From NCBI GenBank assembly GCA_036971615.1, contig JAYKKR010000009.1, forward strand, positions 1,364,001-1,428,000: DNA of 64,000 nt, given 5' to 3'. Origin of the DNA: Amyloporia xantha. Its lineage: Eukaryota > Basidiomycota > Agaricomycetes > Polyporales > Adustoporiaceae. Each line of letters opens with the position of its first letter. Position 1 is the first letter of the stretch. The position numbers and the translations under genes are program-made. Positions 12,690 through 23,361 of this stretch are shown piece after piece. A model generated the notes under the pieces. It made no database searches, was not told the origin of the DNA, and saw nothing but the letters and a program-made list of their open reading frames with translations.

Positions 12690-13411
12690 GATGTTTTTCG
12701 GTGACGCTGTTCGCGAGGATAGTAGAGTGACGAATGGATGCTGAGCACAAGGCCAGCGGGGAAGATATGCGACGCGTCTCTAACGCAGATAGGCACGTCA
12801 GTGCTGTTCGGTTACCAACAATGGTAGTTCGGGCGGACATTGGGCGGAGTGCGAATAAGTGTGGCACGCTGTGGCACCGCCCATTTGTGCGTAGCGCTGC
12901 CCGACATGATCTGGTACGTAGTACGGCGTCCACAAACTTGGACTATCGGAATAAGCACAATCGGGGACGCGATCCTGCGCTTATGCACGCGATCGTCAAA
13001 GGAGAGATGCCCCGACGCCCGCGCATCGAGCGCGGAAGATTGCTTATAAGTCGCGATGCGGGGGCGGCGCACTTATCCGACCCTGCTCACACAGAACCAC
13101 ATGCGACTGCGCTCATCGCATCCGAGTCGACCTCATCGATGCTGGCATGGAACGGAAAGATGCCGTCTGTGGACAAAGCAGTGCTGCAGCCTTGGATCTG
13201 ATAGCCCATATCCATATCCATATCGCTTCCATCGTCCCCAGACTATCCTCTTCGCCCCCCAATCATGCTTCCACATATGGCGGGCTATATAGCGGAGTCT
13301 GCCCAGACCAGCCCGCTTTCGCAGCATAGCCATCGATCAGCCTCGCCCTGGATCCGGATATACCCCTAGGCTGACCTTGCCTCGCCCATTGTCCACTCTC
13401 TATTATCCACC
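12690..13411. promoter_or_regulatory. divergent promoter region
   Basis: This 722-bp stretch lies between the starts of the PH-domain gene (-) and the acyl-CoA-binding protein gene (+), so it must contain both promoters. A three-fold ccatat repeat lies at about 13207-13224 and a TATA-like ctatatag at 13285-13292, about 120 bp before the acyl-CoA-binding protein ATG. No coding potential was recognised. Confidence 0.55.
13285..13292 (+). promoter_or_regulatory. TATA-like box of the acyl-CoA-binding protein gene
   Basis: The sequence ctatatag stands about 120 bp upstream of the ATG at 13412, followed by pyrimidine-rich stretches typical of fungal transcription starts. The assignment rests on position and sequence only. 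Confidence 0.4.
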
Positions 13412-14002
13412 ATGTCCGTCTCCGAGGCCAAGTTCGAGAAAGCCGTCCAAATCATCCAGAACCTGCCCAAGGACGGGCCCGTAAAGCCCTCGCAGGAGGA
13501 CCAGCTTTACGCGAGTGCACTGTTTTGTTTGTTCTATTGTCTGCGGGCTGATGATGCATGATCCCGCGCAGTTCTACAAGTATTACAAGCAAGGTTGGCG
13601 TGCTCTCATCAGATGACCGGGCGATGCTGACCGCAGATTAAGCTACGGTCGGGGACGTGAACACCAACCGCCCCGGCATGCTGGATTTCGTAGGCAAGGC
13701 GAAATGGTGAGACTGATCTTGCATCGGCCTGTGCTGATGCCGTGGCGGCCTTCTCTCGCCCCTTGGCCGCCGCTATGATATGTGGAGAACGTGCTGATGC
13801 CTCGTGCAGGGACGCATGGAAGTCCGTGGAGGGTGTGTCCAAGGAGGAGGCCCGCACCAAGTATGTCGAGAAACTGCTCGAGGTTTGTCACACATCCATC
13901 ATATGTTCGGTCAGCCGCTGATGGGTCCATGATGTCCAGATCTTGCGGAACGCGTCCGATGATGCATCCAAGGGCTACATCGCTGAAATTGAAGCTGCAT
14001 AA
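13412..14002 (+). CDS. acyl-CoA-binding protein
   Basis: Small cytosolic carrier of long-chain acyl-CoA esters, 106 aa, in five exons: 13412-13510, 13572-13593, 13643-13706, 13810-13882, 13940-14002. The reading MSVSEAKFEKAVQIIQNLPK..., then FYKYYKQATVGDVNTNRPG and FVGKAKWDAWKSVEGVSKEE matches the family over its four helices, including the YKQAT signature and the KW-AW pair that contacts the ligand. Length is a little above the usual 86-92 aa because of a short Ala/Ser C-terminal tail. Intron 1 (13511-13571) has no usable GT donor in phase: the family reading needs a GC donor (TAC|gcgagt). Intron 2 must use the aag acceptor at 13640-13642; the cag a few bases upstream would create an immediate stop. 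Confidence 0.95.
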
Positions 14003-15138
14003 GGAAGTCGCTTTTGTCATCCCCGCGAGTGTATGATTACGAGGGCCCGGGGTGGTCCAATGTACGATTACGGTTTACGTCGAATCACTATCATGTTCGC
14101 CCGTATGTCATGCCCGAGATGCAGATGTTGTGTGCCTCTCCCTCCCCGTGTGAGGGCGCCCCTTATGGTCAAGTACCCCTTGCACCATGCAGATCCTGCG
14201 TTTCAGGCCGTTTCCAGCTGGATAGCGTTTGACGGGCGGCTGATGCTGCGCGCCTGCTGCGGGCATCTTCGCGGGCGCTCCGGGACGGACGAAGCTGTCG
14301 CAAGTGGGGGCAGTCAACTCGCAGACACCATCATGCGAGAGCCCATCCGTCGGCATCTCGTAAACTCAGTCTGCACAGCAGTCATCTCGCTGACCGCGTC
14401 GTATCAGCTCCGAGCAACACCTGCCCCATGGTAATGATCCCGACGCCAGCGGGACGGCGCTCCCGCGATACCCCTCGATGACATATTCCACTATTTATCT
14501 CCTTTATTTAGGCGGCCGGCGATCGAGTAGTTGAAAATGAACGGTGCGCCTATCGGAATTCTACGTGATGTCCGCGCAGCGCTACCCCATAGATTGTGAG
14601 CAGATTGGGTCATAAATAATGACATTTTGTAGATCGCCTCATCACACTCCTGAAGCGTCTCTTCGAAGTCTTCCCCAGCGGCGTCAGACACCCACCGACT
14701 GGTTCTGACGCCTACTGCAACACGCGCCTGAGCTCTGGCTGACCTGCAGACTAGAACGTTGAGGTCCTCATGCGTGATGAGGAGGCTTTAGTGAAAATTT
14801 AAGCTTTAGTCCAACGTCCCAACGCCTGCCCTAGAAGAATGTAGACGAGGAGCCGTACAACAACAGATATATTTGTGCTTCTGGTCTAACCTACAGCGGA
14901 TGCCAACATTTGATGAGGATACAACCAATAGAGTCATGCAAGTCGTGAATGTTCATGAAAGGGACAAGCACCTAAAAATCGTGAGGGTCGTGAACATTTA
15001 GCAATATATAGCATCATTAAAAAGAGCGGTCAGAAAAATCGTCCGTATAATATATTCGGTCAGTTTCCAAAGTATATGTGAGAGATGCCGAGGTAGTGTG
15101 AGGTGACTCTAGATGATGGTGACGGTGCCACAGAAGCC
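14003..15138. other. intergenic, 3' flanks
   Basis: This region contains the 3' ends of two convergent genes. Frames at 14033-14434 (+) and 14491-14691 (-) are short, overlap each other and lack recognisable motifs. The second half is A/T-rich with repeated gtcgtgaa-like words. Nothing else was seen. Confidence 0.5.
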
Positions 15139-18100
15139 TCATGGACTCAACGCAGAGTCGGTCGAGGGTTCGCTTTTGTGGTCCGGATTCGTAACGAACA
15201 GCGGGGACTTCGGCACAATGCCATATACACTCGCGCGATCCTTTTTTGAATGGACCGATGGTGCTGGCCTGGCGGAATCTTGTTGCAGAGACATTCTGCG
15301 TTCATAAGCCTGAACGCGCGCGGCCACCTGGCCTGAGGTCGGACGTCGGGGTGGGCTTGACCGCGACGAAACCGGAGGGGAGGGGAAACCAGAATTAGCA
15401 GCTTCGGCATTTGTCATGCCCTCGGGTGACTGGACCAAATTTCGCGAGGGATTGTCTGCATTCCCTGATTCATCGCTGCTGTCAGAAGCAAAAGCCACAG
15501 GCAGCGGGCGCCCGGTGGTCGGCTGCGCAGTAGAGACGTCGGCACCGCTACCGTCAGCGCTGTCCGTGCTGGGGCCGCTCGAATGCGAGCTCACAGTGCT
15601 CTTCTGCACAATGTCCATTGTCCGGCCCATCTTCTCGATCATCTCTGAATTGGCGGTCCTTGCGGTCTGCAGAGACGACGCCGAGCGACCGTGTTGTGTC
15701 CTGGAATAAACATGGCGGCGGCCAGATTCCTCCGGCGGAGAGACCTCATCTGGGTTGGAATGCGTCGATTCCTCAATAGGAATGAGACGCGGCGGTGGGT
15801 TTGGATCACGAAATTCAAGGGGTCGCTGCCGTCTGCTCGCGTCGCTGGACCGCCTGTCGAGGAGGGGTGTCTTCGCAAATCTGGTCCACCAGCTGTTCGA
15901 TCGGCGCATCGGCTCGGCGGGCGGGGGGTTCGCATCGATGATCGAAGACGGACGCGGGCGTGGCGAGCGGGACGTCTCGTGGGAACTGCGCGACGTATCC
16001 GAGGCGGCGTTAAGGGGTTTAGGGCTCGAGGCATGTGATAGGTCGGAGAGCGTCGGGTCAGAGACGGTAAGAATCGAAGGTCGCTCAGAGACAGGCGATA
16101 ATCGGGTGAGATCAACAGTCGCCGCTGGGGCACGAATGTACGCGTACGGGCGCGGAGGGGGGTCGGCGAGCGATGGGGGTTCCTGTTCCACAACATCCTC
16201 GTCATCGAGATACTCCGCCGGCGGCTCGAATTCTTCGATGTCATAATCGGCGAAGGGATCTTCGTAGTACACCGTTGAAGAAGCCACCGTCGCCTGTGAA
16301 GGCTGTCGTCCGCCGCGAGGGCGCGCCGCCACGGTACCCTCGCCAATCAGGGCTGCGTCGTCCGCATACGGCTCGTGCGACCGCTCTTTCTCCCACCATG
16401 CCGTAGTGGATCTGGATCCGGTACTGGCTTCGCGAGACTTGAGGCCGCGTGTGCCTGCGGCGTAAGCGAACACCGTCCCACCCACGGAGCGAAGCGATGC
16501 CAACGAGCCGTGCATCACATCGCCGAACGTGGGGCGTCGCGTTCGACCCGAGCTCCAGGAAGACTGGCCACTGCTCGCGTCCCTGCGCACACCGTACCAT
16601 GGCAGGTCGAACTGCCGCGTGTCCTCGTCCGCGAGGATGTCGCGCCGCTGCTGGTGCGGCACGGCGGCGCGACCGGGAAGGAAGACTCCCAATTTGCTCC
16701 TCACGTTCTGGACTACGGGTACGAGGCCCTTCTCGCGATGGCCCGCCAAGGGCAGGTTCGCGTTCTCGTCGTCGTCTGATCCACCCAGGGCGTGGAAGCT
16801 GTCGCGCGAGTGCTGTCGCCTGATGTACCATACCGCCGCCGATGTCCCGACGAGCAGACCTAGAGCTCCGAAGACGGTGCCCAACGCGATGCTGGTTGCG
16901 TGATGACTGTGCGCCGAAGAGGACCCGCCAGCGCTGCCATTGCCGTTGCCATTACCACCCCCAGAACCAGAGCCTGAGCCAGATCCGGAACCAGAGCCAT
17001 TGCCTCCGCCTCCGTCGCCGGTGCCGCTGCCAGAGCCACTACCGCTACCAGAGCCACTGGCAGTAGGATTCGACCCGATCCCCACGGTTCCTGACGCACC
17101 TCCCGATCCAGAACCCGACTGGCCAGGGTCTGTTGCACTGCCTGATCCTGGATAGGTAGGTGCAGGGCCAGACAGGGTGGTAGCGGTCGGATGGGTGACC
17201 GACGGAGGGGGCGAGTAAGTCGAGAGCCACGAGGCACTAGCCGCATCGAACAGCTGCAAAGTAGCAGGCGACGGGCCGTCCGTAGCATACCCTGTACGTC
17301 TCCAGATAAGCGATATGATTAAATTCGAGGGAACGGCTGGGACACACCGAAGCCGAAGAGGACCTGCGAACCGAGTCCCACGGCGAAATGGTCTCGCCGA
17401 GGGCCCAGTTCTGATAACGCGTCGACAATGGTCCAGACCATGGGTGACTGTGTCGTGTCTAGGACCCAGCCGTCGCTGAAGGACGTTGTAAGTTCAACAT
17501 CAGCTCCTCCCTGGATCACAACCTTCTCGCCATCTATGAGTGTCGCGGCGAATCCACGGCGCGATTCAGGCAAATTCGCAGTGGCAACAGATACGGTGGA
17601 CCAGCTGAGGGTGGACTGGGTAGTGTCGAGGGACCATATGGTGCTGAACGGAACCAGGGAATTTTCAGACTGGTCGTAGCCGCCAAACACGATCATCCGG
17701 CCGTCAGAAAGCACGATCGAGGTGTGTCCGTATATCCCAGGTGGCCCATTGGTCGAGGGCAGTGGCGTGAACGACGGGGCGGACGGGTCGAACAGGTAGT
17801 GCGCTGAAAACGCGTCGCCCGATCCATCTGTCTTCTCTCCACCAACGATGTAGACCTTGCCGCCCGTCGCTGACGCCGAATGGTACATGCGCCGCAGAGG
17901 CTCGTCGGCCCAGGACTCGGCTTCTGTGTCCCATATCGGCGAGATGGCGTTCTTGATATTCACCATACCGGCAGAATCTGCGCCTTCGGGAACTGTGATT
18001 CCTGAATTGGGGCCAAGATCCCCTCCGAACAGTAGCATATATGAGGTGTTGACCGGGGACATGGTGTGCCAAGCCACTGCAGGGCCCTGCGAGGATGAGC

Positions 18101-18420
18101 AGTTCGAGCAGCCACTGACGTAGTCCCATGGTGGTGATGAGAGGTTGAATGAGGAAAAGAGAGACAATGCGAGCATGTCGTTATTTGGCGGCGCAGATGA
18201 GTATGAATACTCATTGTATTGGTCCGTTCGGCCGCCCTGAACAAAAAGAAAATCCTCGACAAGTGCAGTTGCCTGTCCCCATCTACAAGGACTTATCATG
18301 TCATGTACAGACCTGACGAAATTTCATGACATACCTGCGGACGGCCGTGTATTCAGTCGTAGCGTAGCAGTCATTCACGAGTGCAAGAACGGCTAAGGTG
18401 CGTAGAACGGCTTGCGACAT
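15139..18420 (-). CDS. secretory-pathway Kelch-repeat single-pass membrane protein
   Basis: Predicted 1,057-aa type I membrane protein in three exons: 18420-18335, 18282-17348, 17291-15139. The N-terminus (MSQAVLRTLAVLALVNDCYA) is a signal peptide. Residues about 30-350 form a Kelch-type propeller with repeated GG blades (VYIVGGEKTDG, MIVFGGYDQSENS, KVVIQGGADVE). Next comes a roughly 100-residue Ser/Gly/Asn linker with long (SG)n runs, one membrane helix near 473-496 (SIALGTVFGALGLLVGTSAA) stopped by RRQ, and a 560-residue Ser/Pro/Arg-rich cytosolic tail without a recognised enzyme domain. The layout suggests an outward propeller on a flexible stalk with a signalling or scaffold tail, perhaps a cell-surface or cell-wall sensor; this is inference. 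Both introns are GT-AG (52 and 56 bp). Confidence 0.85.
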
Positions 18421-20451
18421 AATTTGTCTTTCCCGAGAGGGTATTCATACAAGGATGTCGTTAAGAATAATGATAGGTAGATGGTTCGTTACAAGGGTTC
18501 GTCAAGTTGAGCAGAGATACCGGTCAGTACATCTAGACTCCAGAGTGGAAACTGGAGCCTGCAGCGCGTGCACCGATCACCCTGGGCGCGCTCCTCTTGT
18601 TTGGTCTTGTTAGATTTAGAGCCTTGTCCATCTTATCTTATCAACTACTCAATGATATTCATTCATTCGAACTACCGTCTTGCAATGGACCAAGGTAACT
18701 TCGTGCAGTAATTTTGTGAGTTGTCAACTTTGATTTCTTTTCCCGGGTTTCATGAGTGTGTAACCCACTTCCAATAAGGAAAGATGGACTTCTTGCTTCG
18801 AACAGGGTCAGGGTTTATATATGACATCGTGCCGCAGGAGGAACTCGAAGGAAACGTGCCAATAGGTGCGTGGTCGAGATTGTCCGTGAGCAGACAGACG
18901 GTCGATTATTTGAGCAAGAGCCATAACGCAACTACGAGAAACTTGGATCCTATGATCATGTCAACGCGGATCATGTAAAGTATAAAGTCATCAACGTGAC
19001 AGCTCGGTGGATCAAGGCATCTATTACACATATAATTCATACTTCTCCCTGTGTTCCGGCCGGCTTCTCATGTTGCTCACCATCTCGACTCTGATACAAG
19101 GGCGGGCCACAGCGCATTGGTATCACGTCGAACGTCGAACGGTATCGGATAGTACTCTATCCTTGCAGCGACGGTACTTCATTTCTGCCGTAGTCTCCAA
19201 ACAGAAATCACGCCTTTGACTGAGATATCCAGAGCATAAAGTCCACGCCATAATGGTAATACCCACTCGTCTCAATGACGGACAGTCGCAGAGTTTGGCT
19301 TCGCAGGCGGTGACTTTGTAAGCACTGCAGACGGTGCTTACAGTGTAAAATTCGTGAGGTCTCCTTCAATCGGATCTAATGCGTGTCTTTAATTGCCACC
19401 CTTAGATTACATACCGCGTGCCCTGCCAGTGAGTATCCGCTGTATATCCTATCGACTTGCTCATGACATGGCTCAAGTAGACCTATACTACCAATGAAAC
19501 CTTTATTGAAGGGAACGGTAAGGTAGATCAAGACGCCCCTCTCTCGCCCGGATCGACAGTCTTACACCATTAACTGTGCTCACTTATATTTCGAGGACGC
19601 ATTTTGTGTAACTCCTGCTCATCAACTTGTAGCAAGGTAGCGTGAACAGACTTTTATTGTGTGTCCCCAGCCATCACAATGTCGCGGGGAATGTGAAATG
19701 GAAGTATGGGGAGATCATTGAATGCGTATGACAGGGTGCGTCTGAATTGGACATGCCTTCCAAGCAACTTGACTATGTGCCACTTAAACACTGGTCAGCA
19801 GGTGTAGGCACGGGCGAATACTAGCGTCGCGCGTGCTATACGCAATTACAACCACGGCCCAACTATAAGTTTACCTCAGAGCCACTCACACGACTAGTCA
19901 AATAAGCTCAATCATGAGGTGGATTCTAGTGCACGTCGTTCCTGCAAGCGCTGCCGGGAGTCTTCATTCTTAGTCGCGGAGTTGACGAAAGGCTAATAGA
20001 TGGAATTGGCTTATGCATGGAAGAACGCCGATCGATACTTAGTGAGAGGAAAGACCCCGAGGATTGGCCTGGTCCCTGTGTCAAGAGAATCAAATCGAAT
20101 CAGTCAATCTTTGTGGCCAGGTATTCCATGCGCACTTCTACCGCGATCAAACATTGGGACGTCACCTAACCCCTCTACCCGTCTCAGCTTGTGTGTCGGA
20201 AGCTAGCTGCCCAATCAAGTACCCCCATCGCTCGTCTCAGCCTTCTAAAAATATCGTGCTGTGTCCCAATTTCTCTCGACGCTACTACTTATCTGGCGGT
20301 GTGCTTATAGTAATTACTTATCTGCAAGCGAGCCGAAGCGAGCGGAAGAAGACAAGCGTCGATTATCGGATACGGAGGCGGGGAACAGTTATGGATGATC
20401 CTGCCTATGGTCTGACAGCCAGACGGAAGTCTCATCGGATATGTTGGAAAA

Positions 20452-20793
20452 TAATGGGTTGCATTCACCATAATCTTCGACATTATCATCAACATCCTCA
20501 TTGTCCCCAACGTCAGCATGCTCTTTTCGTCAATTTCCTGTCGTTACTTTGTTTCGAGCACGTTGAACACCACCGCTCCCATACACTCGAATGTCGCTGC
20601 TGTGGCACCGCCGACCTCGAGGCATCACTTTTTAGTGGTCTACTGTGCCCACGGCAAACGGCCCAGATTCCCTTCGGAATTCATAGACGTCGCCAGTGGC
20701 GTGAACGTGTTCTACCCAGAACAGCGACGATTGTTGCCTCGTGTTATCCCTATACATTTAGACGTCTCCACCGAGCTACAGCAAATAAAGTGA
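20452..20793 (+). pseudogene. possible relic of a membrane protein
   Basis: The frame begins WVAFTIIFDIIINILIVPNV, a convincing hydrophobic membrane helix, continues through SSISCRYFVSSTLNTTAP and runs to a stop at 20791-20793. An in-frame TAA lies just upstream and no acceptor or preceding helices were found. It looks like the last transmembrane helix and cytosolic tail of a multi-pass protein that has lost its front part. The family was not identified. Confidence 0.25.
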
Positions 20794-21362
20794 TTATAGA
20801 ACAAGCTTTTGTGTCCCCGCACTTACATCTAGTCTGTGAATCTTCGCACCGCTTCTCTGTGCCTGACTCAGCGGATCCAGTTAAGGCCATCGACCAAACG
20901 GGGAAAATCACGCCGTCCTCGAACCTCTATGATGTGTCCATCCCCACAACTCCTCCGATATAGCATGAATAGTCAGCGTAGGCTGCGACTTGGGATCATG
21001 AGCTTTACTACTCTCCTCCCGCGTCCCAGGTCGAAGGGAAGGGAGGAAACGGAGGATTGATCTGGACGACACGTTAACGAGAGCACAATGCAATACGCGC
21101 AGCATCGCGCTCCAGACAAGCCTCTTTACTTCTCCTGTTAGCCGATGCCTGAAATGAAGAGAAAGCCACACAGACAAAGGAGGTCAACATGTGTCATCCC
21201 ATACTATTGTACGAGCGCGATGTCCTCCTTTATTCTGCACTAGCTTCTATCATTGAAACGCGTCAAACGCTCCGCTCCACAATGGGGATGTGCACAAACG
21301 GAGGTTATCGCCGTCCACGCGTCGTGCACGCTGAAAATGACCTCAGCCTACACCCGGTACAG

Positions 21363-21370
21363 TATATATA
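21363..21370 (+). promoter_or_regulatory. TATA box
   Basis: tatatata stands about 92 bp upstream of the ATG at 21462, with a pyrimidine-rich leader (ccaatcaaccctctcctcc) in between. This is a typical core-promoter arrangement and supports the gene call downstream. Confidence 0.5.
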
Positions 21371-21461
21371 GAGGGTCACCGGCTGGGTCAAGCTCACCAC
21401 CAATCAACCCTCTCCTCCATCGTCCAACCTGACTTCCCAATCCCTCGTGCCAAAGATCACC

Positions 21462-22560
21462 ATGAACTTCGAAAACATTGACTTCGAGTACATTGACTTA
21501 ATTCCCCTAACAAAGATCAGCATGGACTTCGAATACATTGACTTTGAAGCCTGCAACATCTTCGACCCAACTCTGCAGGGCCCCCTCGACCCTGCGATAG
21601 CCGCGCTGTTGGACCAAGTTGACTGGAAGACTGACCTTCCACCTGTGGATACTACTCGGCCCACTGGCAATGCCTTCATCGACCACCATCAAGTCTTGGC
21701 CGCTCCTATAGGCGACTTCACCGGGCTGCTGGAAGACGATTGGCAAAACGACCTCAACTGGCTCTTGACTTTTGATCCGACTGCGAAGAGGAGGGAATCA
21801 AATGTCATGCAAGAGATGGGACAGCCGGCAGACGCAAACCTGCTCCGCTTTCATTATGGGCCGGCGCCCGCCCAGGTGCCCTTCATGATGGCCACGCCCT
21901 CACCCGATGCCTACCACGGCGTCCCGAACTGGACGGCTGGGTTTTCTGATTGTCCCTCGGGAGAACCTTCGGGTTCAAGGGTACCGACAATGCATGGCCA
22001 GGCACACTTGGCTGCGTCTGAGGGCGGCTCGTCAACCTCAGCGCTGAAGTCTACTTCCAGCAACGCAAGAAGAGAAGAAGAACGACAGAGCCCACAGAGG
22101 TATGGATGCTCTACTTCCTGCGCCACCGTTGCTGATCAGTATTTGGGATTGTATAGACATCGCAGCCTCGGCGTCAGAAGCAGAAACGTCGGTATCGGTG
22201 CCTGGTGATTGGGTGTACCGAAACATCAGACCAAGGCCTTGCGAAGGATAGAGACCGCCATATGGCCTCTCATTTCCTGGATGCCAAGTGGGCCTGTCCA
22301 AATGCGAATACAAGACACATCACAAGGACTTGTTGAGAAATCACCTCGACAATAGATTTCTAAGTTGTGGCTTGGAAGACAAAAGACAACCAGACGGAAA
22401 GGATTGGGCACTAGAGAAGTCCTTGGAAGGCCCGACGGAGCCTTGGCTGACCGAGGGAGGTATCAAGAGAGTCCTTCGCCCGGACGATGACGATCGTTCT
22501 CCGACGGCTATCAAAATCAGGAAGCTGGAAAACTCGAAAGAAGCTGAAGCTCGGTCTTGA
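21462..22560 (+). CDS. putative nuclear protein with degenerate C2H2-like finger
   Basis: A tentative 325-aa model in three exons: 21462-22099, 22157-22187, 22252-22560. The N-terminus holds an imperfect duplication (MNFENIDFEYID and MDFEYIDFE) that is also visible at DNA level. The middle is acidic and Trp-containing (DDWQNDLNWLLTF), like an activation region. The last exon contains GCQVGLSKCEYKTHHKDLL, followed by RNH, in which a Cys-x12-His spacing recalls a C2H2 finger that has lost part of its first knuckle. A basic tail (IKIRKL) could be a nuclear signal. It is supported by a TATA box 92 bp upstream. The first intron could be retained without breaking the frame, and the second (gtcggt donor) is weak. 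It may be a transcription factor or a recently decayed copy of one. Confidence 0.4.
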
Positions 22561-22649
22561 CCTTGTCGCTCGCGCATGTTATCCTACATGTTGTCGTCAT
22601 ATGTTGGGAAAGATAGAGGCGAACAGGGATCTAGACATCATGCATCCCG

Positions 22650-23361
22650 AGAAGGTCAAGACGCACAGCAGCGGCCTCCCCTCCCACTCAGCCACGAGCG
22701 GATTGCTGTCTTCCCCGAACCCCGCAAGCGCGAGAGTTTTCGTTCGCCGCGAGGCAGGCCTTTAGGACAGTGCGTCTTGACCAAGATGAGGAATAACGGC
22801 CTGGCAGTGAAAACACAACGGTCTGCTGCGCAAATCCCTGAACAAAGCGAGTATCCAAGAGCCCCCAGCAGTAAATCAATCTTCTCGAAATGCTTGAACG
22901 CAACATCGACCTTGCCAATACACGGTTCGGCTTGCAGGATCTATCGTTGTCGTAGATACAAGCGCTTCACATTGCGCGCCTGCCTCAAGATATAGCTAAG
23001 GATCGCAGGAGTGTGGGAATAGATACGAATCCGCCGAGATTCTGTTTTCGACAACCAGCGCGCCCTTGTCGAGCATGAGGCCCTGCAGGAGTCATGTGCG
23101 TCCCGCAGCACCAGCGAGCATATCGAAGTAGAACGGAGTGGTCTGTGTACACGTGAGAACGACCTCAGCAAAGACTTTGCGTGCCGCGATGGGGTACAGC
23201 TCTCGCGAGACGTGCGAGAGGCGAAAAGCGTCCTCCGGCGAGAGGTAGGGCACGATTGAAGGCAGCACTGCGACATCATTCAATGAGAGGATGTTCAGGG
23301 CTACCCATACGTGTGTCGCTGTCGCTATGGTCACGGTATACTGCGTGATATGAATAGTCAT
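22650..23361 (-). pseudogene. decayed F-box/LRR-like gene
   Basis: Read on the minus strand, the start LNILSLNDVAVLPSIVPYLS, followed by PEDAFRLSHVSRELYPIAAR, matches the N-termini of the two intact genes at 27439 and 29921. The similarity then jumps between frames: LLQGLMLDKG (matching ARLLDLQDLEVE-like), ILRQARNVKRLYLRQR followed by a stop, then ILQAEPCIGKV (matching LLKSEPLIGNA), and finally LVAEWEGRPLLCVL (matching the ESWEPRLLLRVLEL segment). At least two frameshifts and one stop interrupt it. It is therefore a relic third member in inverted orientation. Confidence 0.6.

Larger units (their letters stand above)
18421..21461. other. 3-kb gene-poor interval
   Basis: Most of this stretch has stops in all frames. 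A 299-codon open frame at 20064-20963 starts with a non-ATG codon, is rich in His, Cys and Arg, and overlaps more plausible readings, so it is not accepted. A possible membrane-protein relic at 20452-20793 and a TATA box at 21363 are listed separately. The remainder may be decayed repeats. Confidence 0.45.

Noticed and set aside
15639..16346. Open frames of 115-235 codons overlapping the Kelch protein tail
   Set aside because: Arg/Pro-rich shadow frames inside a long, GC-rich exon with clear signal, propeller and membrane features in the true frame.
20064..20963. 299-codon open frame on the + strand
   Set aside because: It starts at a non-ATG codon, is rich in His, Cys and Arg as expected of a wrong frame, and another frame in the same place holds a much better hydrophobic segment.
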